Assembly (NCBI GenBank): GCA_028873595.1
Contig: JAPPOV010000023.1
Span: 1-48,123, forward strand
Length of the DNA: 48,123 bases
Direction of reading: 5' to 3'
From: Gemmatimonadota bacterium
GTDB lineage: Bacteria; Gemmatimonadota; Gemmatimonadetes; Longimicrobiales; Gaopeijiaceae
In this document: piece after piece, positions 31,871-41,437 of the stretch
Layout of the letters: every line of letters starts with the position of its first letter
Position numbering within the stretch: the first letter of the stretch is position 1
Notes under the pieces: model-generated
Told to the model about the DNA's origin: nothing
Database searches by the model: none
What the model saw: the letters and a program-made list of their open reading frames with translations, nothing else
Position numbers and translations under genes: made by a program

Positions 31871-34009
31871 TCAGCGGCTCAACTCGGCTGTTGCCTGATC
31901 CAGGTAGCCTGACAGCCGCACGATGGCTCGGAGGTATTTCTCCTCCCATTCCGGGACCTCGGCCGGATCGTCGGTCTCGATCTCGAAACGGACCCCCGGA
32001 AGCATCCACGATGCGTACCCGCTAAACGGATCCGGCGAGACGTACAGGTTCCGACTCCAGGGACGATCCTGCAGCCCGCCGTCGTCCAGCCATGCCTTCT
32101 CCAGCTGCCTGAGCACCCGGTTCGTACGCTGGGCAACGGGCGCAACGAGGGCGGCCGCGTCGCCCTCGAGGCTGGCATCTCGTGCAGCCACGAATCGCTC
32201 TGCGGCCGCCTCGAGTTCAGTCGTGGCGTCGACGAGGCGAGAGAGGTCTACGTCGACACGGCGTGCGTCCGCCACGTCGAGCAGCGTCTGAACATGGACC
32301 CGGGTATCGGTCGCATATCTCACCACATCGAAGGGAAGGACGTCGGCGTTCGCGAGGCGTAGCGCCACAAGTCCGTCCACGCGAGCCAGCATCGGACCGA
32401 AGACGAACTCCGTGTCACCGAAGCGCTCGAACCACGCGAAGTTGTCGTAGTTCGAGTGATAGACGCCACTGGGAGCTCCTGTGGAGAGCCCTGCTGACGG
32501 AACGCCTGCGTGTGTATAGAAGGCGACGTGGTCGGATCCGCCACCCAGGTTGCCGAGCTCGGATCCGCCAGCCTCGGTCGTCCACCACTCGTAGACGGTC
32601 ATGTCACGTCCCGGATACATCACGTCGTCGAGGACGTCGAGGATCGTGCTCTTGAGGGAGGGCGAAGACGAGCCGCCGAAGTTGGGGCCGGAAACCGCGC
32701 CGTCGGCGTTGATGTACGCCACGGCGTCGACTGTAAGTGGGTCCATGAACTCCTCGACCCATTCGGTTGAGCCAATAATGCCCGCCTCTTCCGCATCCCA
32801 GTGCGCGATCAGGATTGAGCGACGCGGGCGGCACCCTTCATCTGCGAGCTGACCCAGTGCCTCGGCGAGGGTCAGGAGCATGGCGGTGCCTCCGTTGGGG
32901 TCGATCGCGCCGAAGCCCCACGGGTCGTAGTGCGCTCCGAGGATGACCCACTCGTTCGGGAAATCCGATCCGACCACGGTTCCGACAACGTTGACCGCAC
33001 GTGTGAGGGCTCGCGGCTGGTTCACGCGCACACGAACCGTCAGGTCCGATCCTCCCGTGAGGCGGTAGTCGACGTCGACGCCACCAGCCCAGCCCTCCGG
33101 AGCCTCCGGGCCGTCCATGCGGGAAAGAATTTCCTCGGCCGCCAGATAGCCGAGCGGAAGGACCGGAATCGTGGGCATCGCGACGTCGTCGGGATCGAGG
33201 CGTTCCACGTGGCCACGCTCGCCGCTCACAGGCAATGCAGGCTCGAACGGTGTGAGCGGGTCACCGGTCCAGGGCAGGGTCAGGACCGACCCGCGCTGAA
33301 TCGTCTCCCCGTTCATCATCGGGCCCTCGGGGTACGCTCCCTCACGCGAGAACCCGGGATCGTTGAACATGATGACGCCGGCCGCGCCCCGTTCCTCGGC
33401 GAATTTCACCTTATAGCCGCGGAAGTTGCCGCCGTAGCGCGCGATGACGATGCGGTCGGTGAGGTCGATTCCCATCGAATCGAGCGCCTCGTAGTCTTCC
33501 CGGCGGCCGAAATTGGCATAGACCACCTCACCTGTGACGTCGCCGCTGCCGGAGAAGGCGTTCCATCCGTTGAGAAGGCCCGGATGGTGTGAGAAACGGT
33601 CCTCGGGAAGCGCCGGTTCCCGGTTCGACAGGCGAATACGTTCCGGAGTGGCGATCCATGCCTCGACGTCGTCGGTGAGCTGCGGCAGGTAGACGTCGTA
33701 GGTGTGACGCACCACGTCGAGTCCTGCCGCCTTCATCACGCGGGTGAGATAGTTCCCGACCTCCACCTGCGCCGCGGAACCGGCAGGATGGGGTGCCGAC
33801 GTGATGATCCTGAGGTGCTCACGGAATGCCTGACTGGAGGGTAGTTCCAGAAGGCGCGCTTCGCAGAATCCCTGCTCGAGTGCGCGGGCCGATGTGAATC
33901 CCACATACGGGTCGGTCGTGGTCTGACTCCGAGCCTCGGAGGGTAGGGCAGCAAGCAGGGTGGCAAAGACGGCAGGCCACAGGGTGCGTCCACGCAGTGT
34001 AGAGGGCAT
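31871..34009 (-). CDS. Exported M28 metallopeptidase (glutamate carboxypeptidase II/PSMA-like)
   Basis: A 712-residue protein with a signal peptide (TLWPAVFATLLAALPSEARS). A PA domain covers ~120-320 with GRREDYEALDSMGIDLTDRI and GAAGVIMFNDPGFSREGAYP. The M28 catalytic domain has zinc ligands in LGAHYDPWGFGAIDPNGGT, the general-base Glu in AHWDAEEAGIIGSTEW, and GGGSDHVAFYTHAGVPSAG. A C-terminal transferrin-receptor-like dimerisation domain follows. It cleaves C-terminal acidic or other residues from small peptides outside the cytoplasm. It converges on the ZrgA-like gene. The next gene, divergent, is another secreted peptidase-like enzyme. Confidence 0.92.
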   Translation of the reverse strand: MPSTLRGRTLWPAVFATLLAALPSEARSQTTTDPYVGFTSARALEQGFCEARLLELPSSQAFREHLRIITSAPHPAGSAAQVEVGNYLTRVMKAAGLDVVRHTYDVYLPQLTDDVEAWIATPERIRLSNREPALPEDRFSHHPGLLNGWNAFSGSGDVTGEVVYANFGRREDYEALDSMGIDLTDRIVIARYGGNFRGYKVKFAEERGAAGVIMFNDPGFSREGAYPEGPMMNGETIQRGSVLTLPWTGDPLTPFEPALPVSGERGHVERLDPDDVAMPTIPVLPLGYLAAEEILSRMDGPEAPEGWAGGVDVDYRLTGGSDLTVRVRVNQPRALTRAVNVVGTVVGSDFPNEWVILGAHYDPWGFGAIDPNGGTAMLLTLAEALGQLADEGCRPRRSILIAHWDAEEAGIIGSTEWVEEFMDPLTVDAVAYINADGAVSGPNFGGSSSPSLKSTILDVLDDVMYPGRDMTVYEWWTTEAGGSELGNLGGGSDHVAFYTHAGVPSAGLSTGAPSGVYHSNYDNFAWFERFGDTEFVFGPMLARVDGLVALRLANADVLPFDVVRYATDTRVHVQTLLDVADARRVDVDLSRLVDATTELEAAAERFVAARDASLEGDAAALVAPVAQRTNRVLRQLEKAWLDDGGLQDRPWSRNLYVSPDPFSGYASWMLPGVRFEIETDDPAEVPEWEEKYLRAIVRLSGYLDQATAELSR

Positions 34010-34159
34010 TCGCTAGGGTCCAGTCGGGTTGAGGTTCAACGCCGGGAGGCTACCGCCGTCGGTCGCTCCCGAGCAAGGCCGGGTTCAATTGCCCATATCG
34101 AGTCCAACCGCTAAGGTGCGCCATTCGCATCTGTTGACTCGATCTCGTTAAGAGGATCC

Positions 34160-35761
34160 ATGCGCCGATCGACCCTGCTATGTGCCGTCGCCGCCGCCGC
34201 GCTCTTTCCATTGTCCTTGGCTGCCCAATCTCTCGAGGACCTCACGTCCCGTGTAGACCAACGCGTTCAGGAACGAGCCAAGTTGGCTCAGGTCATGGTG
34301 GACAAGATCTTTTCGTTCTCCGAGCTGGGCCAGCAGGAGATCGAGACGTCAGCCTACGTGACCGGGATCCTCGAGGAGAACGGATTCACAATCGAGCGCG
34401 GGGTAGCCGGCATGCCGACCGCCTGGATTGCGCGCTGGGGCTCGGGGCGACCCGTCATTTCGTTCGGTTCAGACATCGATGGGATCCCGAAGTCAAATCA
34501 GAAGCCGGGCGTCGCCTACGCCGATCCTCTGGTTTCCGGTGCTCCTGGACACGGAGAAGGGCATAACTCCGGTCAGGCCGTGAACGTCGTCGCGGCGCTG
34601 TCTCTCAAAGAGATCATGGAGGAGGAGGGCATCGAGGGTACGCTGGTGCTCTGGCCGGGCGTTGCCGAGGAGCAGCTCGCCAGCAAGGCGTGGTACGTGC
34701 GTGACGGCGTGCTCGATGACGTGGATGTGACGCTCTTCACGCATGTGAGCTCAAACCTGAATGTGAGCTGGGGTCAGGCCGGTGGGACGGGCCTAGTCTC
34801 GGTCGAGTTCAGCTTCATGGGTGAAGCCGCGCACGGTGCGGGGGCTCCGTGGCGGGGTCGTAGCGCTCTGGACGCCGTCGAGCTGATGAACGTGGCGTGG
34901 AACTTCCGCCGCGAGCACCTCCGTCCCGATCAGCGTTCGCACTATGTGATTACGGATGGTGGTGATCAGCCGAACGTAGTGCCGGTGTCCGCATCCGTCT
35001 GGTACTACTTCCGCGAGATGGACTACGAGGACATCAAGCGGAATTACGACACGGCGGTTCGTATCGCCGAGGGTGCTGCGATGATGACGGATACGGAGAT
35101 GTCGTACCGTGTTCGTGGCGCCGCCTGGCCACGGCATTTCAACCGCACCGTTGCGGAGACGATGTACGAGCACATTCAGGATGTCGGCCTGCCTGAATGG
35201 ACCGACGATGATCACGCGTTCGCCGAAGCGGTCCAGCAGTCTGTGGGGAGCATCCCGTCGGGTATGCCCACCGCACTGTCCCCGATCGGTGAGCCCGGAC
35301 CCCGTCGCAGCGGAGGCTCCGACGATATCGGCGACATCTCGTGGACGATGCCGACCGTCACCATGCGTTTCCCGTCCAACGTGCCGGGGCTGCCGGGGCA
35401 CCACTGGTCGAGCGCGATGGCGATGGCGACGCCGATCGCCCACAAGGGTGCGGTCGCGGGTGCTCGAGTGATGGCACGGACAGCCCTTCAGCTCTTCATG
35501 GAGCCCGAGCTCGTCGACGAGGCCTGGGCGTACTTCAATGACGTTCAGTCGGCCGACATGGAGTACGTATCGTTCATCGGTCCCGATGATCCTCCGCCGA
35601 TCGACCTCAACAAGGAGATCATGGATCTGTATCGACCGTTGCTGGAGCAGTACTACTACGATGAGACCCGGTTCGACACCTATCTTGAGCAGCTGGGTAT
35701 CACGTATCCGACGTTGACGAGGCCTGTGTCCGCGCCCGAGGCGCCGGGCTCGCAGCGCTGA
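34160..35761 (+). CDS. Exported M20-family amidohydrolase (AbgB-like)
   Basis: A 533-residue protein with a signal peptide (LLCAVAAAALFPLSLAAQS). The M20D/AbgB pattern includes FSELGQQEIETSAYV, GSDIDGIPKSNQKPG and a dimerisation domain from ~220 with FMGEAAHGAGAPWRGRSALD. The motif normally GHGCGHN is GHGEGHN here (130-136): the metal-binding Cys of this subfamily is Glu133. Later PGLPGHHWSSAMA contains the late His ligand region. The related AbgB hydrolyses p-aminobenzoyl-glutamate; secreted relatives probably act on N-acyl amino acids or small peptides. It is followed by a DUF3299 gene at 33 bp, likely in one transcript. Confidence 0.85.
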   Translation: MRRSTLLCAVAAAALFPLSLAAQSLEDLTSRVDQRVQERAKLAQVMVDKIFSFSELGQQEIETSAYVTGILEENGFTIERGVAGMPTAWIARWGSGRPVISFGSDIDGIPKSNQKPGVAYADPLVSGAPGHGEGHNSGQAVNVVAALSLKEIMEEEGIEGTLVLWPGVAEEQLASKAWYVRDGVLDDVDVTLFTHVSSNLNVSWGQAGGTGLVSVEFSFMGEAAHGAGAPWRGRSALDAVELMNVAWNFRREHLRPDQRSHYVITDGGDQPNVVPVSASVWYYFREMDYEDIKRNYDTAVRIAEGAAMMTDTEMSYRVRGAAWPRHFNRTVAETMYEHIQDVGLPEWTDDDHAFAEAVQQSVGSIPSGMPTALSPIGEPGPRRSGGSDDIGDISWTMPTVTMRFPSNVPGLPGHHWSSAMAMATPIAHKGAVAGARVMARTALQLFMEPELVDEAWAYFNDVQSADMEYVSFIGPDDPPPIDLNKEIMDLYRPLLEQYYYDETRFDTYLEQLGITYPTLTRPVSAPEAPGSQR

Positions 35762-35794
35762 TGGGCGAGTCGTAAGGGACAAGGAGTTGCTTGG

Positions 35795-36313
35795 ATGAAG
35801 GAGGTCAGCGCGATCCAGTGGAAGGCGGGTGCAGCGTGCGCGCTGTTCCCTCTGCTGATGTCGCCCGCGTTCGTGACGGTCCAGGCCGGTACGGTGGACG
35901 ATACGACAGTATCACTGCTTGCGGCCGACATCGCGCCTGTGGTCGACGACCCGGTCGAGCTTTCCTGGCGCAATCTCGCAGCACTCGATTATCGGTCCGG
36001 TGAAATGTCGGACCAACTACGGGATCTCGTGGGCAAGCCCGTGAAGATCCCGGGATTCACCGTGCCACTCGAGGACTTCGCGTCCTCGGCCACCGAGTTC
36101 CTCCTGGTTCCGTACGTCGGGGCGTGCGTGCACACCCCCCCGCCTCCGCCGAATCAACTGGTCTATGTAGAAATGGACCAGGGAAAGCGTGCGACCATGG
36201 ATGGCTGGAATCCCGTCTGGCTCGAGGGGATTCTCCATATCGAAGACGTGAACAGCGTCTACGGGAGCAGCAGTTATCGGGTCGTGGGGACGTCGGTACG
36301 CCCGTACAGCTGA
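35795..36313 (+). CDS. DUF3299 exported protein (copy 2)
   Basis: A 172-residue paralogue of the zinc-operon gene at 30485-31024. It shares VPLEDFAS, TEFLLVPYVGACVHTPPPPP and NQLV in the core, with the same Cys and His. The N-terminal signal (GAACALFPLLMSPAFVTVQA) differs. It follows the M20-type gene by 33 bp and is not next to ABC genes. Its place behind an exported metal-dependent hydrolase suggests a role in metal loading of exported enzymes or a stress-specific spare of copy 1. This is inference. Confidence 0.83.
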   Translation: MKEVSAIQWKAGAACALFPLLMSPAFVTVQAGTVDDTTVSLLAADIAPVVDDPVELSWRNLAALDYRSGEMSDQLRDLVGKPVKIPGFTVPLEDFASSATEFLLVPYVGACVHTPPPPPNQLVYVEMDQGKRATMDGWNPVWLEGILHIEDVNSVYGSSSYRVVGTSVRPYS

Positions 36314-36566
36314 GTTTACCGGATCAGAGGACCGGTTCCCCCACCACTCTATGCCTTCCTCGAGCGGTTCAAGTTTCTTGCGCCGGATGCACGAGCCGTG
36401 AAGCGTCGAGGGAAGCATCAGTTTTTACCGCGAGTGGAAGCCGATAGCTTTTTTGGTCGCGATTTCGCTGCGTCTCGGCTCACCCGGAGCGCCTGTGTCC
36501 CACGACGGGCGTGGCTTGGCCACTGGATCTCGGCTCCGAAGTCGTCACGTCCCCTAGGTTTCTCGA

Positions 36567-37433
36567 CTACCGATTTGCTATCGAGCCGAGTCCTTCCGTG
36601 AGTTCCCAGTACGTCCCTGACGCGTCAGTGAAGAACGCGAGCCCGATTCCGAAGCCCTCGATCACGCGGTACTCCGCATCGAAGACGAGCCCGGCGGCCT
36701 GAAGGTCCCCGACGAACGCCTCGAGATCCTCTATTTCTAACCCGACGTGATCGACGGCTCGTCCGCGACTCGGAGCGAGCGGTGTTTCGGACGGCGAGAA
36801 GCTGACGTTCATGCCGGGCACGTCGGCCGTATAAGGGTTGAAGCCGCGCTCACGGGGATCCATCGAAAACTGCTCGACAAACCAGTTTCGGAGTGTTTCC
36901 GGGTCGCCGTCCGTGTACAGGTGCACATGGTACGGTACCGCGGGTTCCGACAGCGCTGGAACCTGCTCGAGTTCGACGCGGATGCCATCCGGCAGGCGCA
37001 GGTACGCTTGGGGCTGATCGTCGAATCCGTTGAATTCCGATTCGACCTCCAGTGCGTCGGCACGCCAACGCTCCAGGAATGCTTCGACATCCGGGACGGA
37101 AAAGCCGAAGTGGTCGAGACTCGAACCCTGAGTGCCCTCGGTGGGCGTCTGAGCGTTGAACATGAGCAGCGTGTTAGGGAGCGCGACGGTGGCGACAGGG
37201 AAGTCGAGGAGGCGTCCTCCAAAATGCTCTACCCAGATGCGCACATGCTCCTCGACATCCGACACGTTCATGTGTACGTGTCCCCAGGTGACACCGGCGG
37301 CGTTCCCTGGCGCGAGCTGACCTGAGCCGGGAACAGGCAGGCATGCGAACGCGACAGCGCTCGTGAGCCAGAGGACCACGGTGAACAAAGCCTCGAGGGA
37401 AGGAGCGGTCGTTGTCTCGCGGTTGGACGTCAT
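36567..37433 (-). CDS. Exported double VOC-domain protein
   Basis: A 288-residue protein with an N-terminal hydrophobic segment (EALFTVVLWLTSAVAFACLP, a possible lipobox-like Cys) and two vicinal-oxygen-chelate modules. The first reads GVTWGHVHMNVSDVEEHVRIW, SLDHFGFSVPDVEAFLERW and YLRLPDGIRVELEQV. The second reads VPYHVHLYTDGDPETLRNW, AVDHVGLEIEDLEAFVGDL and FFTDASGTYWELTEG. Metal ligands (His, Glu) appear in both. VOC proteins include glyoxalases and dioxygenases; an exported form is unusual and the substrate is unknown. It is alone, divergent from the ggt gene. Confidence 0.8.
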   Translation of the reverse strand: MTSNRETTTAPSLEALFTVVLWLTSAVAFACLPVPGSGQLAPGNAAGVTWGHVHMNVSDVEEHVRIWVEHFGGRLLDFPVATVALPNTLLMFNAQTPTEGTQGSSLDHFGFSVPDVEAFLERWRADALEVESEFNGFDDQPQAYLRLPDGIRVELEQVPALSEPAVPYHVHLYTDGDPETLRNWFVEQFSMDPRERGFNPYTADVPGMNVSFSPSETPLAPSRGRAVDHVGLEIEDLEAFVGDLQAAGLVFDAEYRVIEGFGIGLAFFTDASGTYWELTEGLGSIANR

Positions 37434-37646
37434 CGATCACCTGGCTCAGGCTGGAAACATTCGGCTACGACAGTTCGTCGGAACGATGGTGCATCGTATT
37501 CTCTGCTCTCGAGCCCCGCTACTGAGCCTACCCGGATACCTCCGGAGGATGGAACGGGACGTCCGAAGCGTTGGAGTCCCCGAGCGACACTGGCTTCTCC
37601 GTGCTATCGTGTCGCCCATCCGACCTTCTCCGCCCCACTCCGATCA

Positions 37647-39407
37647 ATGAAGAGAATCCGCATGCGCCTGATGTGTATGATCGCCCTCACGGCCCTGAGC
37701 GTCTCCGTCGCCGCCGTTCCCGTCGATGCTCAGGCTGAGGCCCTCGAGGCCGCACCGATCAACGAGTACAACGCGATCAACCACCCTGTGATCGGCCGCA
37801 ATGGCATGGTGGCCAGCCAGAATGCCGCCGCGACGACGATTGGCGTGGACATCCTCCGCCAGGGTGGCAACGCCATTGACGCTGCCGTCGCTGTGGGCCT
37901 GGCGCTTGCCGTGACGCTCCCCAGAGCCGGCAATCTCGGCGGAGGCGGCTTCATGCTGGTGCATCTGGCAGAGGATAACCGAACCGTTGCGATCGATTTC
38001 CGTGAGACTGCTCCGTCTCTCGCCCACCGAGACATGTACTTTGACGCCGAGGGCCAGGTCGACGAGGCAGCGTATCGCTTCTCTCACAAGTCGTCTGGCA
38101 TCCCCGGAACGGTCGCAGGTCTGGACCACATTCTCCGGGAATACGGCACGATGTCGTGGGCAGAGGTGGTCGAGCCCGCATTTCAGTTGGCCCGTGACGG
38201 GATCGTCGTGACCGATGACCTTGCCAGCAACCTGCGGGCGAGCAAGGCAAGACTCACGCAGAACCCGGCCTCAGCCGCTGCCTTTTACAAAGCGGATGGG
38301 AGTGAGTACGAGGTAGGGGAAGTACTGCGGCAGCCAGACCTCGCATGGTCGCTTGAGCAGTTGCGGGACGGAGGTGCGGACGCCTTCTACCGGGGCGCGA
38401 TCGCAGATCGGATCATCTCGGATATGGAAGCCCATAACGGGATCATGACGCGTGAGGATCTGGCTGGGTACCGGGTGATCGAGCGTGATCCGGTCGAGGG
38501 GAGCTATCAGGGCTTCGATGTGCGTGCGATGTCCGCGCCCAGCTCGGGTGGGATGCACATCGTTCAGATGCTCAACATCCTCGATCACTTCCCGATAGCG
38601 GAACTCGGGTACGGGAGTGCCGACGCCATGCATGTCATGGCGGAAGCGATGAAGCTCGCGTACGCCGACCGGTCAAAGTACCTGGGTGACCCGGACTTCG
38701 TCGATCTGCCGGTGCGGCAGCTCACGAGCAGGGCGTACGCTGCGGAGCTGGCGGCGGGTATCGAGATGGAACGAGCGCGGCCGTCGTCCGAGATCGCTCC
38801 GGGAGATTTGAGCCCGTACGAGAGCCCGGAGACGACCCACTACTCGGTGATGGATTCCGAGGGTAATGCAGTGGTGAACACCTACACGCTCATGTTCTCA
38901 TACGGCTCCGGTGTTGTCATCGACGGAGCCGGATTTCTCATGAACAACAACATGGGGAATTTCACCCTCCGGCCGGATATCCCCGATGCATTCGGGCTTA
39001 TGGGCAGCGCGGACAATCAGATCGCTGCCGGTCGCCGACCCGTGAGCTCGATGACCCCGATCATTGTCCTTCGGGACGGGGTGCCCTTCCTCCTCACGGG
39101 TAGCCCCGGCGGGAGCCGTATCATCACAACCAATCTGCAGTTGCTGGTGAACGTTCTTGAACACGAAATGAACATTGCGGATGCTACGGTTCGTCCCCGG
39201 ATCCATCATCAATGGCAACCTGATCGTCTGGAGGTTGAGTCCGGCTTCAGCCCGGACGCCGTTCGTATGCTCATCCAACGTGGCCATGACGTCCGTGCGG
39301 CCAGCGCCATGGGTAGCCTGCAGACGGTGCTGTTCGATGGAGCGCTTTTTTACGGATTCTCCGACCCGCGGCGTCCTGGCGCGATGAGTCTGGGCTTTCG
39401 CCCGTAG
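37647..39407 (+). CDS. ggt: Gamma-glutamyltranspeptidase
   Basis: A 586-residue periplasmic or secreted GGT with signal peptide (MCMIALTALSVSVAAVPVDA). It is an N-terminal nucleophile hydrolase that cleaves itself before Thr396 in SPETTHYSVMDSEGNAV, where the small subunit starts. Other motifs are MVASQNAAATTIGVDILRQG, GNAIDAAVAVGLALAVTLP, GGGGFMLVH, DFRETAP and the glycine loop TGSPGGSRI. All match active GGTs that hydrolyse glutathione and gamma-glutamyl amides. ATG 37647 is used; ATG 37662 is possible. It stands alone, in a region rich in secreted peptidases. Confidence 0.95.
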   Translation: MKRIRMRLMCMIALTALSVSVAAVPVDAQAEALEAAPINEYNAINHPVIGRNGMVASQNAAATTIGVDILRQGGNAIDAAVAVGLALAVTLPRAGNLGGGGFMLVHLAEDNRTVAIDFRETAPSLAHRDMYFDAEGQVDEAAYRFSHKSSGIPGTVAGLDHILREYGTMSWAEVVEPAFQLARDGIVVTDDLASNLRASKARLTQNPASAAAFYKADGSEYEVGEVLRQPDLAWSLEQLRDGGADAFYRGAIADRIISDMEAHNGIMTREDLAGYRVIERDPVEGSYQGFDVRAMSAPSSGGMHIVQMLNILDHFPIAELGYGSADAMHVMAEAMKLAYADRSKYLGDPDFVDLPVRQLTSRAYAAELAAGIEMERARPSSEIAPGDLSPYESPETTHYSVMDSEGNAVVNTYTLMFSYGSGVVIDGAGFLMNNNMGNFTLRPDIPDAFGLMGSADNQIAAGRRPVSSMTPIIVLRDGVPFLLTGSPGGSRIITTNLQLLVNVLEHEMNIADATVRPRIHHQWQPDRLEVESGFSPDAVRMLIQRGHDVRAASAMGSLQTVLFDGALFYGFSDPRRPGAMSLGFRP

Positions 39408-39589
39408 AAACCTTCGGGCTTTCGGGGGTCCACGATCCGGACGTCGTCTAGGTCTTTAGCACTCAAATTGCGCGCCGACGACGCTCTGCCAGGTGGTCGG
39501 CGTTGCCGGTTCGACGAACACGGACGGGGTGACTGCGGTATCTTCTCCGAGATTCGGTCCGTCCTTCAGTCTTGGTAGCGCCTATCCAC

Positions 39590-41416
39590 ATGTTCGGTAT
39601 GTCCGGCATCACACACCGATTGCTCGACCAGGTACAACACGGTGTGCCGAAGCTGTCTGCTCGGGTGAGCGGCCTGCTTGCCGTCGTGGCGACGGTGGTG
39701 ACGCCAGCTCTGTCCGTGGAGGCGCAGCAGGACACGGTCACCGTCACGTTCCCCACCGAGCGCTGTGAGGAGGGGACAATTACGTCCATCGATGTGGTCC
39801 GCGGCTCCGTGTTCGACCCCGATTCGACGGATATCGGTGTCTTGGCGTGGACGTATCGGTTGATGAACGTCGTCCATATCAAGACTCAGGAGTCGTTCAT
39901 CCGACGGGAGCTGCTTCTTGAAGAGGGGGAGTGTTACGACCAATTCCTCGCCACGGAATCCGAGCGTCTTCTCGAGTCCTACAGCTTCCTCACGAACGCG
40001 CGCGTGACGTCTGAACCGGATAGCACCGGTGGTCGGCGCGTTACGGTGAGCACACAGGACGAGTGGTCCACCCAGGTCGACGTCGGCGTTACCTACGACG
40101 GAGGCCCGAATCTCGAGAAGCTGCAGGTCACGGAGGAGAACTTCCTCGGTCAGGGGGTCTTTGCGGAGTTCACCCACCGATCCCGATTGGAGACTCGGGC
40201 GCAGGGGGTAAGCGTATCCACCCCCCGGCTTTTCGGTCGGACGGATGCCAGCATCGAGATCGGGCGTGATCGGCCCGGTAATTTCTTCAACCAGTTCGTC
40301 CGCTATCCGTTCGTCGGAGAGACGGGGAGATACTCGGTCCGTCAGGGGTACAGCCGCGGCACGAGCTACTACTCGTACGGCACGCCTGTTGGCGATCCAT
40401 TTAGCCAGGTGGTAGCGCCGCAGTTCCGGGAGGTGATCGAATTCTCGGCCGCTCAGCGGTTCGGCGGTCGAGGGAGTTCGCTGATCGCAGGGCTCACACT
40501 CTCCCGGGACGTGACTCGTTTCGGCGTGATCGCGGCCGCGGCTGACGGCAATTTGGACGAACTGATGCCGTATCCAGGCGTGATCCCGAGCCCGCTCGGC
40601 AGGCAGGTTGGAGAGCGGGCAGCTAGCCGTGTGTGGCTGCATCTCGGCGCCCGTCAGATCCGCTTTCAGGAGTACTTCGGGATCGATGGTCTGCGTGATC
40701 GTCTCCTGGTGGGCCTCGGTTACTTCGTTGGCGCGTCCGCGGGCAGGGGATTTGGCATCTTGATCCCGGAGGACGCCATGGGTGCCGACGAATTTTTTGG
40801 TCGGGTCAACGGTAGTTTCACCGTGCCGGTGGGTTCTTCGATCCTGCATGGCGGTGCGTACGTGGAGTCCAGACGGGCGAGTGAGGGGTGGCAGGACGTA
40901 TTGTCGGATGCGGAGCTGGTTGCATACCTGAGAAACGACGGGTTGCCTGGACAGACCTTCTTTCTGCGGGCTTCGGCCGCAGGTGGATGGAACACGACCA
41001 TGCCATATCAGATGAGTCTGGGCGGACGTGAGGGGCTTCGCGCTCTTCCAGAAGACCGTTATCCAGGGGGGCGAACCGTACGCTTCGTGGCCGAGGACCG
41101 GATCGTATTTCCATGGCCTTCGAGCACGCTCGATCTTGGAATGACGGTCTTCGCGGATGTTGGGCGAGTCTGGCCAGGAGACGCCCCATTCGGGGTCGAC
41201 TCCGGCTGGCGTAAGGGGGTAGGTGCAGGGGTCCGAATCGGCTTTCCACGTCGTTCCCGCCATGCGTGGCGAGCGGATCTGGCTTTTCCGCTTGACGGAC
41301 CGGAGACGTCGCCGGTCCTTCGGATCACCCTGGAAGTGAATCGCTTGGCCTTGGGCTTCGTCACTCCGGACCACTTTCGGAGCCGACGGTTCGATCTTGG
41401 CGCGTACAGCTTCTAG
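39590..41416 (+). CDS. BamA/TamA-like outer-membrane barrel protein
   Basis: About 608 residues from ATG 39590 (an in-frame non-ATG codon at 39572 and ATG 39599 are alternatives). A hydrophobic signal (LLAVVATVVTPALSVEAQ) is followed by one POTRA-like module (residues ~55-150) with ITSIDVVRGSVFDP and ESFIRRELLLEEGECYDQ. A surface-antigen type barrel follows, with DVGRVWPGDAPFGVDSGW and GVGAGVRIGFPRRSRHAWRA as in the Omp85 C-terminal region, ending in a terminal Phe. It probably inserts in the outer membrane. With only one POTRA it is not the essential BamA, but an accessory Omp85 protein. Confidence 0.78.
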   Translation: MFGMSGITHRLLDQVQHGVPKLSARVSGLLAVVATVVTPALSVEAQQDTVTVTFPTERCEEGTITSIDVVRGSVFDPDSTDIGVLAWTYRLMNVVHIKTQESFIRRELLLEEGECYDQFLATESERLLESYSFLTNARVTSEPDSTGGRRVTVSTQDEWSTQVDVGVTYDGGPNLEKLQVTEENFLGQGVFAEFTHRSRLETRAQGVSVSTPRLFGRTDASIEIGRDRPGNFFNQFVRYPFVGETGRYSVRQGYSRGTSYYSYGTPVGDPFSQVVAPQFREVIEFSAAQRFGGRGSSLIAGLTLSRDVTRFGVIAAAADGNLDELMPYPGVIPSPLGRQVGERAASRVWLHLGARQIRFQEYFGIDGLRDRLLVGLGYFVGASAGRGFGILIPEDAMGADEFFGRVNGSFTVPVGSSILHGGAYVESRRASEGWQDVLSDAELVAYLRNDGLPGQTFFLRASAAGGWNTTMPYQMSLGGREGLRALPEDRYPGGRTVRFVAEDRIVFPWPSSTLDLGMTVFADVGRVWPGDAPFGVDSGWRKGVGAGVRIGFPRRSRHAWRADLAFPLDGPETSPVLRITLEVNRLALGFVTPDHFRSRRFDLGAYSF

Positions 41417-41419
41417 GGC

Positions 41420-41437
41420 GGACCGGTTGGACCGGTT
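41420..41437. repeat. Tandem 9-mer between convergent genes
   Basis: GGACCGGTT occurs twice in direct succession, just after the stop of the BamA-like gene and touching the stop of the ExbD-like gene. Each copy contains the palindrome ACCGGT. It could form part of a transcription end; no role is proven. Confidence 0.5.
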
